Of a stretch of 64,000 nucleotides of DNA, positions 21,801-32,147 are shown piece after piece (the stretch's first letter is position 1; each line of letters begins with the position of its first letter). Under the pieces are notes generated by a model. The model searched no databases and had not been told where the DNA came from. It saw nothing but the letters and a program-made list of their open reading frames with translations. The position numbers were made by a program, and so were the translations under genes. Source of the stretch: Zea mays (Eukaryota; Streptophyta; Magnoliopsida; Poales; Poaceae); the NCBI RefSeq assembly GCF_902167145.1, contig NC_050098.1, forward strand, positions 110,584,207-110,648,206, given 5' to 3'.

Positions 21801-22601
21801 CCAACCATGCGCCAAGGGCCATACCCCGTACGCCACAAACTCTTCAACCAAGTCGCGCCCACTGCTCTGGCCGGCGGCACACCGAAGGGCCCCTTCATCC
21901 ACATCATCCTCCGCCACTTCAAATGGCGGGTACGCCGAGTAAAAATGAGAGCACATCTCGGACACGGGAAGTCCCTCGTGGCCTTCGACGGTACCCTCAG
22001 CAACGTAAAACCAAAATTCATTCCAGTTGCCCCACTTGTTTTGGGCGCAAGGGACCAACTCGACTACTTGCATCGTGGTCTTGCCAGTCTTCGGCGTGAA
22101 TGTGCAGGACCCAAACTGAGCAACTTCGTCCCCGATCATCCTCTTCTGCCAGTGTAAACAATAATGCTTCGCAAAAACTTCGACCGATGGCTGTCCGCCG
22201 TACGAAGTCGTCGCCCAGACATACTTCGACAGGGCCACCACGGCATTCGGCGTCAGCTGATGTATTTGCACGTTGAACCTGCGCAGGACTTCGCCAACAA
22301 ACCGATGTGCAGGCAAGCGGAGACCAGCGGCGAAAAACGCCTCGAAAACAACCAACTCGCCCTCCGGCTCGGGGACTTTCTCCGTCCCCGGGGCACGGGC
22401 AACTCCGCCGCCGAAGTAGTACAACAGCTGCATATCCTCCACGCGGGCCGACGACATTCGCGACACGCCGAAATCAACAGAATCGCCGGCGCGCAACTCC
22501 TCCGGCATCAGACTGCTCAGCGTCTCCTCCGACGAGGCGGCGGCCGGCGGCGAGGAACCGGCCGGCGGCGTAGCGGCAACGGAAAAAGAGGAAGACGGCA
22601 T
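18866..22601 (-). CDS. Antisense multi-exon gene of element B (putative gypsy-type transposon protein)
   Basis: I read five exons on the minus strand: 22601-20867, 20801-20617, 20541-19795, 19727-19413 and 19345-18866. All introns are GT-AG; the first donor is a perfect GTAAGT after a pyrimidine-rich-intron design, and phases agree at every join. The joined frame is 1154 codons including the stop, with one internal TAG at 20215-20217. Exon 1 (start MPSSSFSVAA) has the FEAFFAAGLRLPAHRF...LTPNAVVAL region, which resembles the plant 'putative gypsy type transposon' family (Pfam PF04195, from memory). Exon 3 is a long coiled coil then a globular part; exon 4 is Ala/Pro-rich; exon 5 is acidic and ends GIIPKVEPM. 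Function unknown. An upstream ATG at 22640 is the alternative start. Confidence 0.75.
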
Positions 22602-22870
22602 CGCTACGTACCGTCGGTGGCGGCGGGCAGTCTGTTTCACTCACGCCAGATCTCCGGCGAACAAGAGCACGGCGGGCAGACGAGCAGCAAGACGGCGGGC
22701 GGCTAGGGTTTTCGCGGAGCGCGGAAAGTAAAGTTCAAAAAGCGCCGGCCCCCGCCCCCTTTTATAGGCAGGGCGCGGCTCTTCGGGAAACCCGTAATCC
22801 AACAGAGCGCGGCGCTTCGGGAAACCCGCAATCCAATAGTACGCGGTCAATCAACGGTCACATCAAAAAC
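22602..22870 (-). promoter_or_regulatory. Promoter and leader of element B antisense gene
   Basis: The minus strand has TATAAAAG at 22766-22759, about 160 bp before the ATG at 22601. Between them is a plant-like leader with AAAACCCTAGCCGCC. Upstream of the TATA is a near-exact direct repeat with 35-bp spacing (CTTCGGGAAACCCG at about 22780 and 22815), each copy next to an ATTGGATT or GTTGGATT (CCAAT-type) word. The layout looks like a stand-alone pol II promoter, separate from the LTRs. Confidence 0.6.
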
Positions 22871-22951
22871 CCCCGCGGAACCACTTCGAGCGAGGGCAGC
22901 GTCTCCGCCATCTAGCGACGTCTTCGGCACCAGGTGACTTTGTCGAACTGG

Positions 22952-22967
22952 TCCCTTGGAGGGCAAA
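22952..22967 (+). other. Polypurine tract of element B
   Basis: CCCTTGGAGGGCAAA lies immediately before the 3' LTR start. The purine run GGAGGGCAAA is short and has one C. It is assigned by position. Confidence 0.55.
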
Positions 22968-23442
22968 TGTTGGAGCGAAGGCAGAAACGTCACCCTTCGC
23001 TCGAAGTCTCCGCTGCATAGCCGCTGCTCCGACAGAGACAAAGCAGGCAGGGACACCCTTCGCTTGATCGGCACCAGACGAAGACCGGCGACGAGGGCAC
23101 CCCACAGTGCGGCCTCGTCCAGCTCAGAGGCCCACGTGCGATTCGGCCCATTGTAACGGGCCCTGCGTGGCCGCCGCGTGTTACGGGCCTAATTTGTAAA
23201 GGCATCCCTGTAATTACAGTCTGTAACCCTGCTTTATGGGAATATTCTGGGGATAACCTAGGTAGCTGAGGGCACATGCGTCCTTAACACAAGGCGCTGG
23301 GCGTTCAGGTACCTATAAATACCCCCGCACAGTGCCCGTGAGAGGCCTGGTTAACAAAGCTATTTGCCATCTCACGTGTAACCCTACTGTCTACACTGTT
23401 CACCCCTGTTGGCCTTCTTGCGACTGATAGCAAGTTCCAACA
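22968..23442 (+). repeat. 3' LTR of element B
   Basis: Same length (475 bp) as the 5' LTR. I count about six substitutions by eye and no indel. Followed by the CGGGG duplication at 23443-23447. Confidence 0.95.
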
Positions 23443-23447
23443 CGGGG

Positions 23448-23532
23448 TCATCACTCTGAAGAAGAGGCAACTTGGGAGCGTGAAGATGATCTAATGGCCA
23501 TGTACCCTGAACTATTTGCTGGCCAACCTTGA
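23448..23532 (+). CDS. pol: End of element A integrase (chromodomain tail), continued from 11524
   Basis: Resumes the frame interrupted by element B: HHSEEEATWEREDDLMAMYPELF and stop TGA at 23530-23532. The EEATWE motif is the signature of group II chromodomain tails in Tekay-type chromoviruses. Phase is preserved exactly if B and one CGGGG copy are removed. Confidence 0.85.
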
Positions 23533-23550
23533 ATCTCGAGGGTGAGATTC

Positions 23551-23568
23551 TTTTAAGGGGGATAGGTT
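23551..23568 (+). other. Polypurine tract of element A
   Basis: TTTTAAGGGGGATAGGTT directly before the LTR start TGTAACGCCC. Preceded by CGAGGGTGAGATTC, as in element H (CGCGACGAGATTC before TTTTATGGGGGGAAGGA). Confidence 0.8.
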
Positions 23569-24559
23569 TGTAACGCCCTGAATTTGGGGGTAGATTTTTT
23601 TCTTCTTTTTACTCACCAAATTCAGGAGTTACTCTCTTTTCTTTTCTTGTTTCGCTCCTTCTTCCCAATTTCAAAGCAGTATAGCGACAGGCGTCCATAT
23701 CGTGTGTAAACAAAACCTAAGTTGACATGGGTGTTGCATCATGCCGAATCATATTTCTTTGTCTGTTGTAGTGTTTAATCGCGTGTGTTGCTTAGTTCCG
23801 TTTCGGATTTTGCTTCGCAGATTGATTTCCGATATGTGGTTGTGCGTGCCACGGGGTTTTGACGCATGGTGCGGCCTAGCCTAGCCCGACCCAGCCCGGC
23901 CCGGCCCAGCTCGGCCCGCGCGCCCCTGGCGCCCCCTGCTCCCCTGTGTGTGCCCCCCTGGTCCCTTTCTCTCATTTTATTTGTTCCGCGCAGCAACCTC
24001 TCTCTCTCCCATCTCTCTCTCCTTGTGGTGCCCTAGGTTTTGGAGACGGTGATCGCCGGAGTTGGATCCCTGAGATGAGCTCCCCTCCCTTCTCCTCTCT
24101 CTCCTTCTTCCTCTTCCTCCCTCTTCCCTTCCCTGCGCTCCCCCTTCTTCTCCCCTGCGCGCGTGCCCCCTGCAGCCCCTCGGCGCGGCAGCCCTGGCCC
24201 CCGGCGCGGCGGCTCCCTGGCCCCTCGGCTTGGCGGCCCTAGCCCCTCGCGGCGTGGCTCCCCTGCCCTCCCCGGCGTGGCGGCCCCTGGCCCCTGCGCG
24301 CGGCCCCCCTGCTCCCCGACGCGGCCCCCCGGCGCGGCTCCCCGGCCCCCTGCGCGAGGCCGTCTCGGCCCCGGTGCGCACGGCTCCCCGTGCGCGGCCG
24401 CTGCCTTCGGCAGCGTGGTCCCCCGGTGCGACTCATGTGGCCTCGACGCGGCTTGCACGGCCTCCCCCCCCGTTCACCCAACGTGTTCCCGCGTGCGCAG
24501 CCCCACGCGCACGGTGATTGATTCATGGATTTTTTGATTAATTTTAAACTCTGTTTAGT

Positions 24560-24880
24560 TAGCATGCTGCGTCGCGCGCTTCATCATGCGACGAATTTGT
24601 TTAATTTCAGATTCTATTAATATGCTGCGTCCAGTCGCGCGACGTTCCATTTTTTATTTCAGGATTGTTTAATGTATGGCGTCGCGCGTCCAGTCGCGCG
24701 ATGTTCCATTTTAAATTCAGTTTGGTTGACGTATGTCGTTGTGTGTTTCGTCACGCGACGCTTAACGTTTATTTATAATTAATGCAAGAGTCTCGTGGCG
24801 CGCTCTGTCGCGCGACGAGTCGTTTATTTCTTAATTCAATTTAAATGTTGTGTCGCGCGTCACGCCGCGCGACCATTTCC
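24560..24880. repeat. GTCGCGCGAC palindrome repeats in element A LTR
   Basis: The self-complementary decamer GTCGCGCGAC is exact at 24634-24643 and 24807-24816. Near copies occur about every 55-65 bp (about 24570, 24680-24702, 24752, 24858), each followed by AT-rich text such as TTTAATTTCAG or TTCCATTTT. This is an interspersed array rather than a clean tandem repeat. Confidence 0.7.
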
Positions 24881-25165
24881 TTCAATTCACCTTTAACTGC
24901 TTATAACGATTAAACATGGAACATGACCTTACCTTATGTTAAACGCCATGTCCAAATTAATACTATTCTGTTTAGACAAGTATTTTAATTTATAATCATG
25001 TAACGTGATCGCTCTTCGACCGTAGCCTCGACCGTTACTTTCTCTTTCTCGCTTAGTCGTAAGTGCGAGCCCTGCGTCGAACGTCTGTTTATTTATTGCA
25101 TTCCATTGTATGGTGTATTATTCTTTTGTATTAAATGTGTGGAATGTATGTTTGAACTCGTATAG

Positions 25166-26295
25166 ATAACGGTCAGTTGGTGGAGTCCGAAGGAGTTGCA
25201 GGTGAAGATCCTGAGCAGCAGTCAGTTGGTGAAGGCAAGTCTCCCTTGACCCATCTATGTCCTACTCATTCTTATAATTCACTTCCCACATTTACACATT
25301 TATACCTAAGGATTGACTAGCTTTTGTCTATTTTGTCCTTGTTTACCTATTCTGGTTGGGTTATTTCAGTTTAGCTTTATGCTAGTGCTTCACATTAATC
25401 AATGAACATGATGAGATATCTATGATACGCTATTTTTCCCTTTTGATTATGATGATGGTACTTGTGGCCCTTAAGGGGACTCGAGCTGTTTCTCGAGTGC
25501 CTCTCCGTAAGGACCTATTCGTTGGATGACCGCCCGGGAAAATAGTGCAACCATGAGGGTGGAATGGGACACCCTTATCTGAATAATTAGAGGAACCGGG
25601 GTGTGGTTCGCTTAGCCGTCGTGCTGTTAATGGGGCTCGGTGTATGCGGCTCGCTCTGCCAAGTTTGGTTCGACCCTTGGGGAGGAGTGCGGTGCATTTA
25701 GGAAACCTAACGGACGGCTACAACCCCGGGGAATCTTTGTAAAGGCTACGTAGTGATACCCTGCTGGGTCACCTTGGTAGTGATCAATGGAGAGTCATGA
25801 TCTCCGGGTAGAAAAGGAATCACGGCTTGTGGGTAAAGTGCACAACTTCTGCAGAGTGTTTGAAAACTGATATATCAGCCGTGCTCACGGTTATGAGCGG
25901 CCAAGGGAGCTCCATTGATTAGAGATATTTGATCAGAGATGTATGGTTTACAGGTGGTGATGACGATGATGATTTTGTTTACGACAATGGTAATGGTAAG
26001 TGGTATTCTTTCCGTTTGGAAAGGATACATCGGTTTAATAACTTGGGTTAATGCTAAAACCTGGCTTTCTACTAGTAATAATAATCTGACCAACTAAAAG
26101 CAACTGCTTGACTTAACTCCACATAAAGCTAGTCCACTACAGCCAAACGGGACATTTTGCTGAGTATGTTGATGTGTACTCACCCTTGCTTTACACACCA
26201 AACCCCCAGGTTGTCAGCATTGCAACCACTGCTCAGGTGAAGATGAAGTCATGGAGGAGGACTTCCAGGAGTTTCAAGAGTACGATGAGTTCTAG
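25166..26295 (+). other. Predicted two-exon reading frame inside element A LTR
   Basis: Block 1 (25166-25234, 69 bp) follows TATAG and ends GAAG before GCAAGT, a textbook GC-type donor. It reads DNGQLVESEGVAGEDPEQQ, acidic. Block 2 (26210-26295) follows ACCAAACCCCCAG and, joined in phase 1, reads CQHCNHCSGEDEV... and ends FQEYDEF at TAG 26293-26295. Block 1 is phase 1 at both ends, and equivalent blocks with the same phases exist in the LTRs of G and H. I cannot identify the first exon with an ATG. The splice prediction is by eye; this may instead be a decayed ancestral exon. Confidence 0.45.
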
Positions 26296-26556
26296 GCGTC
26301 GGTTAGTGGCAAACCCCCAGTTGGCTGCCTGTGTAGGCCGTGTGTATCTACATTTCTTTTCTGCACTTTGATTATTGTTAAAGACTATGTGGATGTTTCC
26401 GACATCATGATGTAATCGACTATTATACCCTCTTTTATGTCGTTATTTGAGCATTGTGTGATGATGTCCAGTTATGTAACTGTTGTGTACGTGAATTGCT
26501 GATCCTGGCACGTACATGGTTCGCATTTGGTTTGCCTTCTAAAACCGGGTGTGATA

Positions 26557-26838
26557 GCGGTTGCTCTTCCTAGTGCGAGGACCAAGTACAGGTAGCAAAG
26601 GGTGGTGTCGAAGTATAGCGTGGGTGAGGTTTCGCGAAGTGGTAGGCACCGTCGTATGGGGATGGAGCGGGACCGTCTTCGAGTAGACCGGATTGGTAAA
26701 CGGGAACTATTGTCCTCGCCGATTGGGACGAGCATAGGTGAGGGGGATCTGTGAAATCTTTTTGAGGGTGAGGAATTGAGAATAATGTTGTTCAATTATA
26801 GGGAGTTCGGTATCATCCCGAAGGTTGAGCCGATGTAG
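26557..26838 (+). pseudogene. Last exon of element E antisense gene (remnant)
   Basis: The plus strand ends with EELRIMLFNYREFGIIPKVEPM and TAG at 26836-26838, matching the end of element B exon 5 with a single difference in that stretch. Upstream RLRVDRIGKRELLS also matches (B has RLRVSRAGRQELLS). A TGA lies between these parts. The rest of the gene is cut off by element A. Confidence 0.75.
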
Positions 26839-26909
26839 TATATGGTGCCCTCGTTGTGTGTATGTAACTGCAACTTGTATTGTAATGTGGCCTGTTGGCC
26901 GTTTTCGCA

Positions 26910-27575
26910 CGCCTGTGCTGATCCGGCTGCACTCGTACGCGACTTTTGCGTCGAGTGTCGATTGACGTACATGTTGCGCTTATCCGGTGGCACCCTTAGG
27001 TGACTTTTGCACGGAGTGTCTTTTCGGAAAAAGACTTCGATTAACGCACTTGTGCTATTCCGGCTGCACCTTTAGGCGTCTTTTACATGGAGTGTCTTTT
27101 TAATGAAAGACTTCGATTAACGCACTTGTTGTGTTATTCTGGCTGCACCCTTAGGCGTCTTTTGCACGGAGTGTCTTTTTAAGAAAAAACTTCGATTGAC
27201 GGACTTGTGCTATTCCGACTGCACCCTTAGGCGTCTTTTGCACGGAGTGTCTTTTTAATAAAAGTCTTCGATTGAGGCACTTGTTGTGCTATTCCGGCTG
27301 CACCCTTAGGCGTCTTTTGCATGGAGTGTCTTTTTAATAAAAGACTTCGATTAACGCACTTGTTGTGCTATTCCGGCTGCACCCTTAGGCGTCTTTTGCA
27401 CGAAGTGTCTTTTTAATAAAAAGACTTCGATTAACACACTTGTTGTGATATTCCGGCTGCACCCTTAGGCGTCTTTTGCACGGAGTGTCTTTTTTAAGAA
27501 AAGACTTTGATTGATGCACTTGTTGTGCTATTCAGGCTGCACCCTTAGGCATCTTTTGCGCGGAGTGTCACACGC
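26910..27575. repeat. 79-bp tandem repeats of element E (about 8 copies)
   Basis: CGGCTGCACCCTTAGGCGTC recurs at 27061, 27140, 27216, 27295, 27374, 27454 and 27534, with two diverged copies before 27000. Spacing is 76-80 bp, mostly 79. The core is the reverse complement of the core in element B's 79-bp array, as expected from the opposite orientation. GCAC-TTGTT-GTGC, the same hairpin as in B, is kept in several units. Confidence 0.92.
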
Positions 27576-27801
27576 GAGGGTAGTCTATGCTACCTGTCGC
27601 GGTGACTTCGGAATGGTCGAATGCCGAAGACCGTCGATGCGGTCTTTTTCGACACGTTGCATCTGAGTTTTTGTTTTTGCGGGGGCTTTTGTTGTATATT
27701 ACATGGCTCTGCCTCGTTAAAAACCTCACCCCCTTGAGGAAAAGAGTGCAGGCCGGAATAACATTGTTTGCTAGATTACAAGGGCGCATGGGCCCTGATG
27801 G

Positions 27802-30800
27802 TTAGACAAAAAAATTTGCGGAGATTGTCAATGTTCCAGGAGTGCTCTAAATCTTCGCCGGAAGGCGTTACTAGCCTGTACGCCCTTGGGGATGCCTTCG
27901 ACTTGACGATGAATGGACCCTCCCATTTCGGCTCTAGCTTGCCCCGTGATTCTGTCCGGGTGGTCCGGATGAGTACAAGGTCTCCTTTGTTGAACTCTCT
28001 TGGGACGACCGCGTTGTCGTGCTAGGCCTTGGTTTGAGCCTGATATTTGTTGAGGGACTGTAGGGCGAGGACGCGGTCTCCGTCGATGAGATCTTTAGAC
28101 GTTGGTTCGTCGACATCGGGGACCGCTGATGTGCTTGTTCGAGGCGACCCATGCTTTATCTCCTGCGGCGTCATGGCCTCGGATCCATATAATAGACGAA
28201 AAGGTGTGAATCCTGTTGCCCGGCATTCTGTCGTGTTTAGGGCCCAAACCACTTCAGGTAGTTGGTCGGCCCATTTGCCCTTCTTGTCGTCGAGAAGTCT
28301 TTTCTTGATGGCAGTGAAAATCTTGCCGTTGGCGCGCTCGACGACACCGTTGGATTGCGGCTGGTATACCGAGGCAAAGACATGCTTGGTGCCGATGGAG
28401 AAACAGAAATCCCTGAAGTCCTAGCTGTCAAACTGTTTGTCGTTGTCGACTGTGAGCTCGGACGGGACTCCGAATCGGCAGACAATGTTTTGCTAGAAAA
28501 ACTTTTGGGCGGTCTTCGACATTATTGTGGATACTGCTCTGGCCTCGATCCACTTGGTGAAGTACTCAACAGCGACGAAGGTGAATTTGAGGTTCCCTTG
28601 AGCCATAGGAAGTGGTCCAACAATATCCAGTCCCCAGCGTTGAAGTTGCCATGTGTGGGCGATCAGCTTGGTGAACTGCGAAGGGTTGCTCGAGCGGGGA
28701 GAAAACTTCTGGCATGCTTCGCAAGACCTCGTGACTCGATTCGCGGTACAGATTATTGCGGGCCAGTAATTCCTTCACGGATCACCTTGGCAGCGAGGGC
28801 CTTGGGCCCTGAGTGGGACCCACAAGTTCCACCATGGACTTCGCGAAGGATTTGAATGCCTTCGGTTTCGGTCACACACTTTAGCATGGGCTGAATGATC
28901 CCCTTTTTGTATAGCTGGCCCCCGACTAGTGCGAAGTCCCGGCTTCGGTGCTTGAGGCGTTTGGCCTCATTGACGTCACTTGGGTGGTAATGTCCTTGCA
29001 GATACAAAGTTATTGGGGCCCGCCAGTCTTCAGTCATGATGAGGTTGACGATGCGATGGCCTTCGGTGTCATTAGTTACTTGTAAGCCCTCTGGATTGCG
29101 GACAACTGGTGTGCCAATGACGTGGTAGAACACGTTGGAGGGCAAGGTCTCGCCTTTGGCCGCTGCCTTAGCCAACGCGTCGGCCTCTTCGTTCCTGGCG
29201 CGGTCCACATGTTGTAGCGTGAAGCCCTTGAACTGCTTCTCGAGACTGCGAACAGTCGTGAGATACTGCATGAGCGTGGGGTCTTTTGCTGAATATTCTT
29301 TTTCGACCTGGCCGGCAACTACATTGGAATCTGTCTTGACTATGCATGTGGTGACACCGAGTGCTCGCAATTTGCAAAGGCCCAGGATGACGGCTTCATA
29401 TTCTGCAATATTGTTGGTGCATCGGTCAGACTCCAAGGTGAAGCTAAGGCGTGCTGTGTATTTGTGCTTGACGCCTGTGGGTTATGTGATAATTGCCGCT
29501 GCTCCTGCCCCCGCATGGCACCATGCGCCGTCACAGTGGATGGTCCACACCTTTTCTGTAGACTCTTCTTGTTGCCATGCTGGCCCTGTCCAGTCAACGA
29601 TGAAGTCTGCCAGGACCTGCGACTTGATTGCTGTCCGGGGTTCGAAGGTGATGTGGTACCCGGAGAGTTCGGCTGCCCATTTGGCGATTCGGATGGATGC
29701 CTCTGGGTTTCTGAACAGCTCTCCCATGCCCCTGTCCAAGGTGACCCGCACCTTGAACGCCTTGAAGTAGTGGCACAGCTTGCGTGATGCCATGACAACT
29801 GCGTATGAGATTTTTTCTACTTCGGTCATGTTGCACTTGGAGGTCGTGAGGACTTCGGAGACGTAGTAGACTGGGCACTACCGGGTCATGCCCTCTCTGT
29901 ATGCTCTTGGATTAGCGTTGCGCTGACTGCACATGGCGAGGCTGCAATGTAGAGCAGCAGAGGTAGCGAGGGGTTGGGACTGGTAAGAATTGCCAGGTCT
30001 GACAGGTGTTGCTTGAGTGACTCAAAGGCTGCCGCTTGTTCTGGTCCCCACGCGAAGTCTTTTGCATCGTGCAGTGTCTTGAGAAAGGGTAGACTCCACT
30101 CTACGGACTTGGAAATGAATCTATTCAAGGTGGCCAATCTGTCTGTCAATCGCTAGACATCCCTGGTTGACTACGGGGGTGTCATGTTGATGATTGCTTG
30201 AATCTTGGTTGGGTTGGCCTCAATCCTGCGGTGCGACACCAGGTAGCCGAGTATCTTGCCCTGGCGAACTCCGTAGACGCACTTCTCGGGGTTGAGGCAA
30301 AGTTGTGTGTCCCGCATGTTAGCGAACATCTCCACGAGGTCAGCCAGATGACCTTCTTTATTTTTGCTTGCGACAACGATGTCGTCCATGTACGTGAAAA
30401 TGTTGCGGCCCACTTGGCTTTCGAGAACTGTCTTGGTGAGGCGAGAGAAGGTTGACCCGGCGTTCTTGAGTCCCTCTGGCATCCTGATGAAGCAGTACGT
30501 GCCGAAGGGTGTGATGAAGCTGGTGCTGGCCTTATCTTCCTCTTTCATGTATATCTGGTGGTAGCCGGAGAAACAGTCGAGAAGGGACATGACTTCGCAA
30601 CCGGCTGCGCTATCGACAATTTTGTCGATCCGTGGCAGCGGGAAGTTGTCCTTGGGGCAGGCCTTGTTGAGGCTGGTGAAGTCGATGCACATGCGCCACT
30701 TGCCGCTTTTCTTTTGTACCATGACTACGTTGGCGAGCCACGTAGGGTAGGCGATTGGTTCGATGAAGTTGGCTTCCAGCAGGCGGTGCACTTCGGCTTT

Positions 30801-30860
30801 GGCGGCTTCTGTCTTCTCGTCGGACATTTTACGCAGTCGTTGCTTCTTTGGGCGCACCAA
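27802..30860 (-). pseudogene. pol: Reverse transcriptase, RNase H and integrase of element E
   Basis: Segments in shifting frames: reverse transcriptase 30860-30171 (YMDD at 30392-30381) and 30149-29886, tethered RNase H 29829-29482, RNase H/integrase 29436-28753, integrase end 28252-27802. The last ends NIDNLRKFFV-like at TAA 27802-27804. Frame changes occur near 30160, 29860, 29460-29440 (a stop and frame change) and 28750-28250. Integrase keeps the zinc-finger Cys pair (SCEAC) that B has lost. Very close to B throughout, so a recent common ancestor is clear. Confidence 0.88.
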
Positions 30861-31156
30861 AAGGTCGATGCCCAGACCGTGTTGGATGATGGTGCGGCTG
30901 ACTCCTTGTTTCGAGAGAGACAGGAGATGAGTTTCTCCTCGTCTTGCGAGGTCAGGTCTTCGCTTATCACGACCGTTTTCTTGGGCGTCGCCGGATTGAG
31001 GGGAATTGTCTTCGTTCCGTCGTTGCTCTATAGCTGCACCTTAACTTTTTTGTCGGCGGCTGGGCGGGTCACTTCGAAGACTTCGCGTTGTGTTGTAAGG
31101 TAGTGTACGTTCCGTTGGCCTGGAACGAAGTCTCGCTCAATATTGCGCGCAGTCTG

Positions 31157-32147
31157 CTAGTTACCATAAACTGTTATCACGCCTTGCAGACCCAAAATTT
31201 TCATGCATAGGTACAATCCATGAATGGCCGCTTCAAATTTATTGATGGAGCCCCGGTCCATTATAGCGTTGTAGGGATAAACCATATCGACGATGTCGAA
31301 GGTGACTTGCTCACTCCGTGCATTGGGTGCTACGCCGAATGATAGGGGTAGTTCAACCTTGCCCACAGGGAAAGTGCCCTTGCCGCCGAAGCTGTATAGG
31401 GGGTTATCCGAAGGCTTGAGTAAGTTGTGGCTGATACCCATGCGGTCGAAGGCGTGCAAGAAGATGATGTCCGCTTGGCTGTCGTTGTCAACTAGGACTT
31501 TGTGCAGGTCCCAGCCTACTACGCTGCAGTTGATTACCATGGCGTCGACGTGAGGTGCGCTGCGCAGATCGACATATCTGGCATCGAAGGTTAGTGGCGC
31601 ATCTGACCACCTCGTTTGTACCATTGGGTCGGTGAGGGTGACATGGTTGACACTCCTGTAATGATCCCTCTTTTGCCGCTTCGTCTCGAAGTCGACGCTG
31701 GACCCTCCGGTGATCATGTGGATGACTCCGCTATACGGCTGATCGGCGAAGTCTTCCAGCTTCGGCGCTTGGGGGTGATTTTGGTGGTGTGGGTTCGGGT
31801 GATGCGGAGGCGGAGGCGGGGGTGGAATGACTTGTACTTCCTGATGATGCGGATATGCATGGTTGGGTGGGTGCTGGACGTGGCCGTTGTTGTATGGTTG
31901 TGGGTGGTGGTGATGATATGTGTGCGCGACAACTCTCTGGTTGTGCTCGAGACATCCTGTCCCTGGTGGCCTTTGTTTCCGAGCGATCCCTTGTTGGGTG
32001 TGCGCAATCCTCGCCATGAAACAGGCAGTAAAATATGCGCGGTTGTTGCATCCGTCCCTGGCCCCGGCCTCACATGCCATTCCCGTGGCCTTGGGGGGAT
32101 ATTCCTGACGGCGAGCGGCCTCACCAGTGGGGTGCTGGTTGGCTCGT
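31157..32147 (-). pseudogene. gag-pro: Gag C-terminal part and aspartic protease of element E
   Basis: The open stretch 32080-31157 carries a His/Pro-rich linker and the protease. The active-site motif reads DNDS where B has DNGS, a change that should abolish activity. The knuckle region ([12 protein letters not shown]) is readable only in the neighbouring frame at about 32040-31990, so a frameshift lies near 31990. The capsid domain is absent because the element stops at about 32147. Confidence 0.8.

Larger units (their letters stand above)
11525..23442 (+). mobile_element. Element B: complete Tat-lineage Ty3/gypsy retrotransposon with an antisense gene
   Basis: LTRs 11525-11999 and 22968-23442 are each 475 bp, and the target-site duplication is CGGGG (11520-11524, 23443-23447). 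Order: primer-binding site, gag-protease, reverse transcriptase, RNase H, integrase, 79-bp repeats, a minus-strand multi-exon gene, polypurine tract. By eye the LTRs differ at about 6 of 475 positions, implying an insertion roughly half a million years old at the usual grass LTR rate. Four stops and one frameshift interrupt the sense frame, so it is probably no longer autonomous. Confidence 0.93.
11029..26556 (+). mobile_element. Element A: Tekay-type chromovirus, 3' end only, split by element B
   Basis: Visible parts are the integrase C-terminus (11031-11524), its continuation (23448-23532), a polypurine tract and the 3' LTR 23569-26556. The left part is beyond element C and the window. Element B inserted with CGGGG duplicated (11520-11524 and 23443-23447). 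Removing B and one duplication copy restores an uninterrupted frame. The 3' LTR runs directly into element E's antisense gene at 26557, so A inserted into E. Confidence 0.88.
23569..26556 (+). repeat. 3' LTR of element A (about 2988 bp)
   Basis: Starts TGTAACGCCCTGAATTTGG. I place the end at AAAACCGGGTGTGATA (26556), because GGGTGT mirrors the start and element E sequence begins right after; the canonical final CA would be TA here. Inside: a GC-rich, imperfectly repeated zone (about 23870-24480, GGCGCGGC and CCCCTGGCCCC words), a palindrome zone (24560-24880), an exon-like block (25166-25234) and a later block ending 26295. Confidence 0.8.
26557..32147 (-). mobile_element. Element E: Tat-lineage gypsy element, sister of B, truncated at both sides
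   Basis: Right to left: gag C-terminus and protease (32147-31157), reverse transcriptase, RNase H, integrase (to 27802), 79-bp repeats (26910-27575) and the end of an antisense gene on the plus strand (26557-26838). Its protein segments match element B nearly residue for residue over long stretches. The left part was separated by the insertion of element A; the right end breaks abruptly into chromovirus F, with loss of the gag N-terminus and 5' LTR. Many frameshifts. Confidence 0.88.

Noticed and set aside
24163..24565. Several overlapping Pro/Arg/Ala-rich open frames on both strands
   Set aside because: They arise from GC-rich imperfect repeats in the element A LTR. All frames are open at once and none has a start context or domain.
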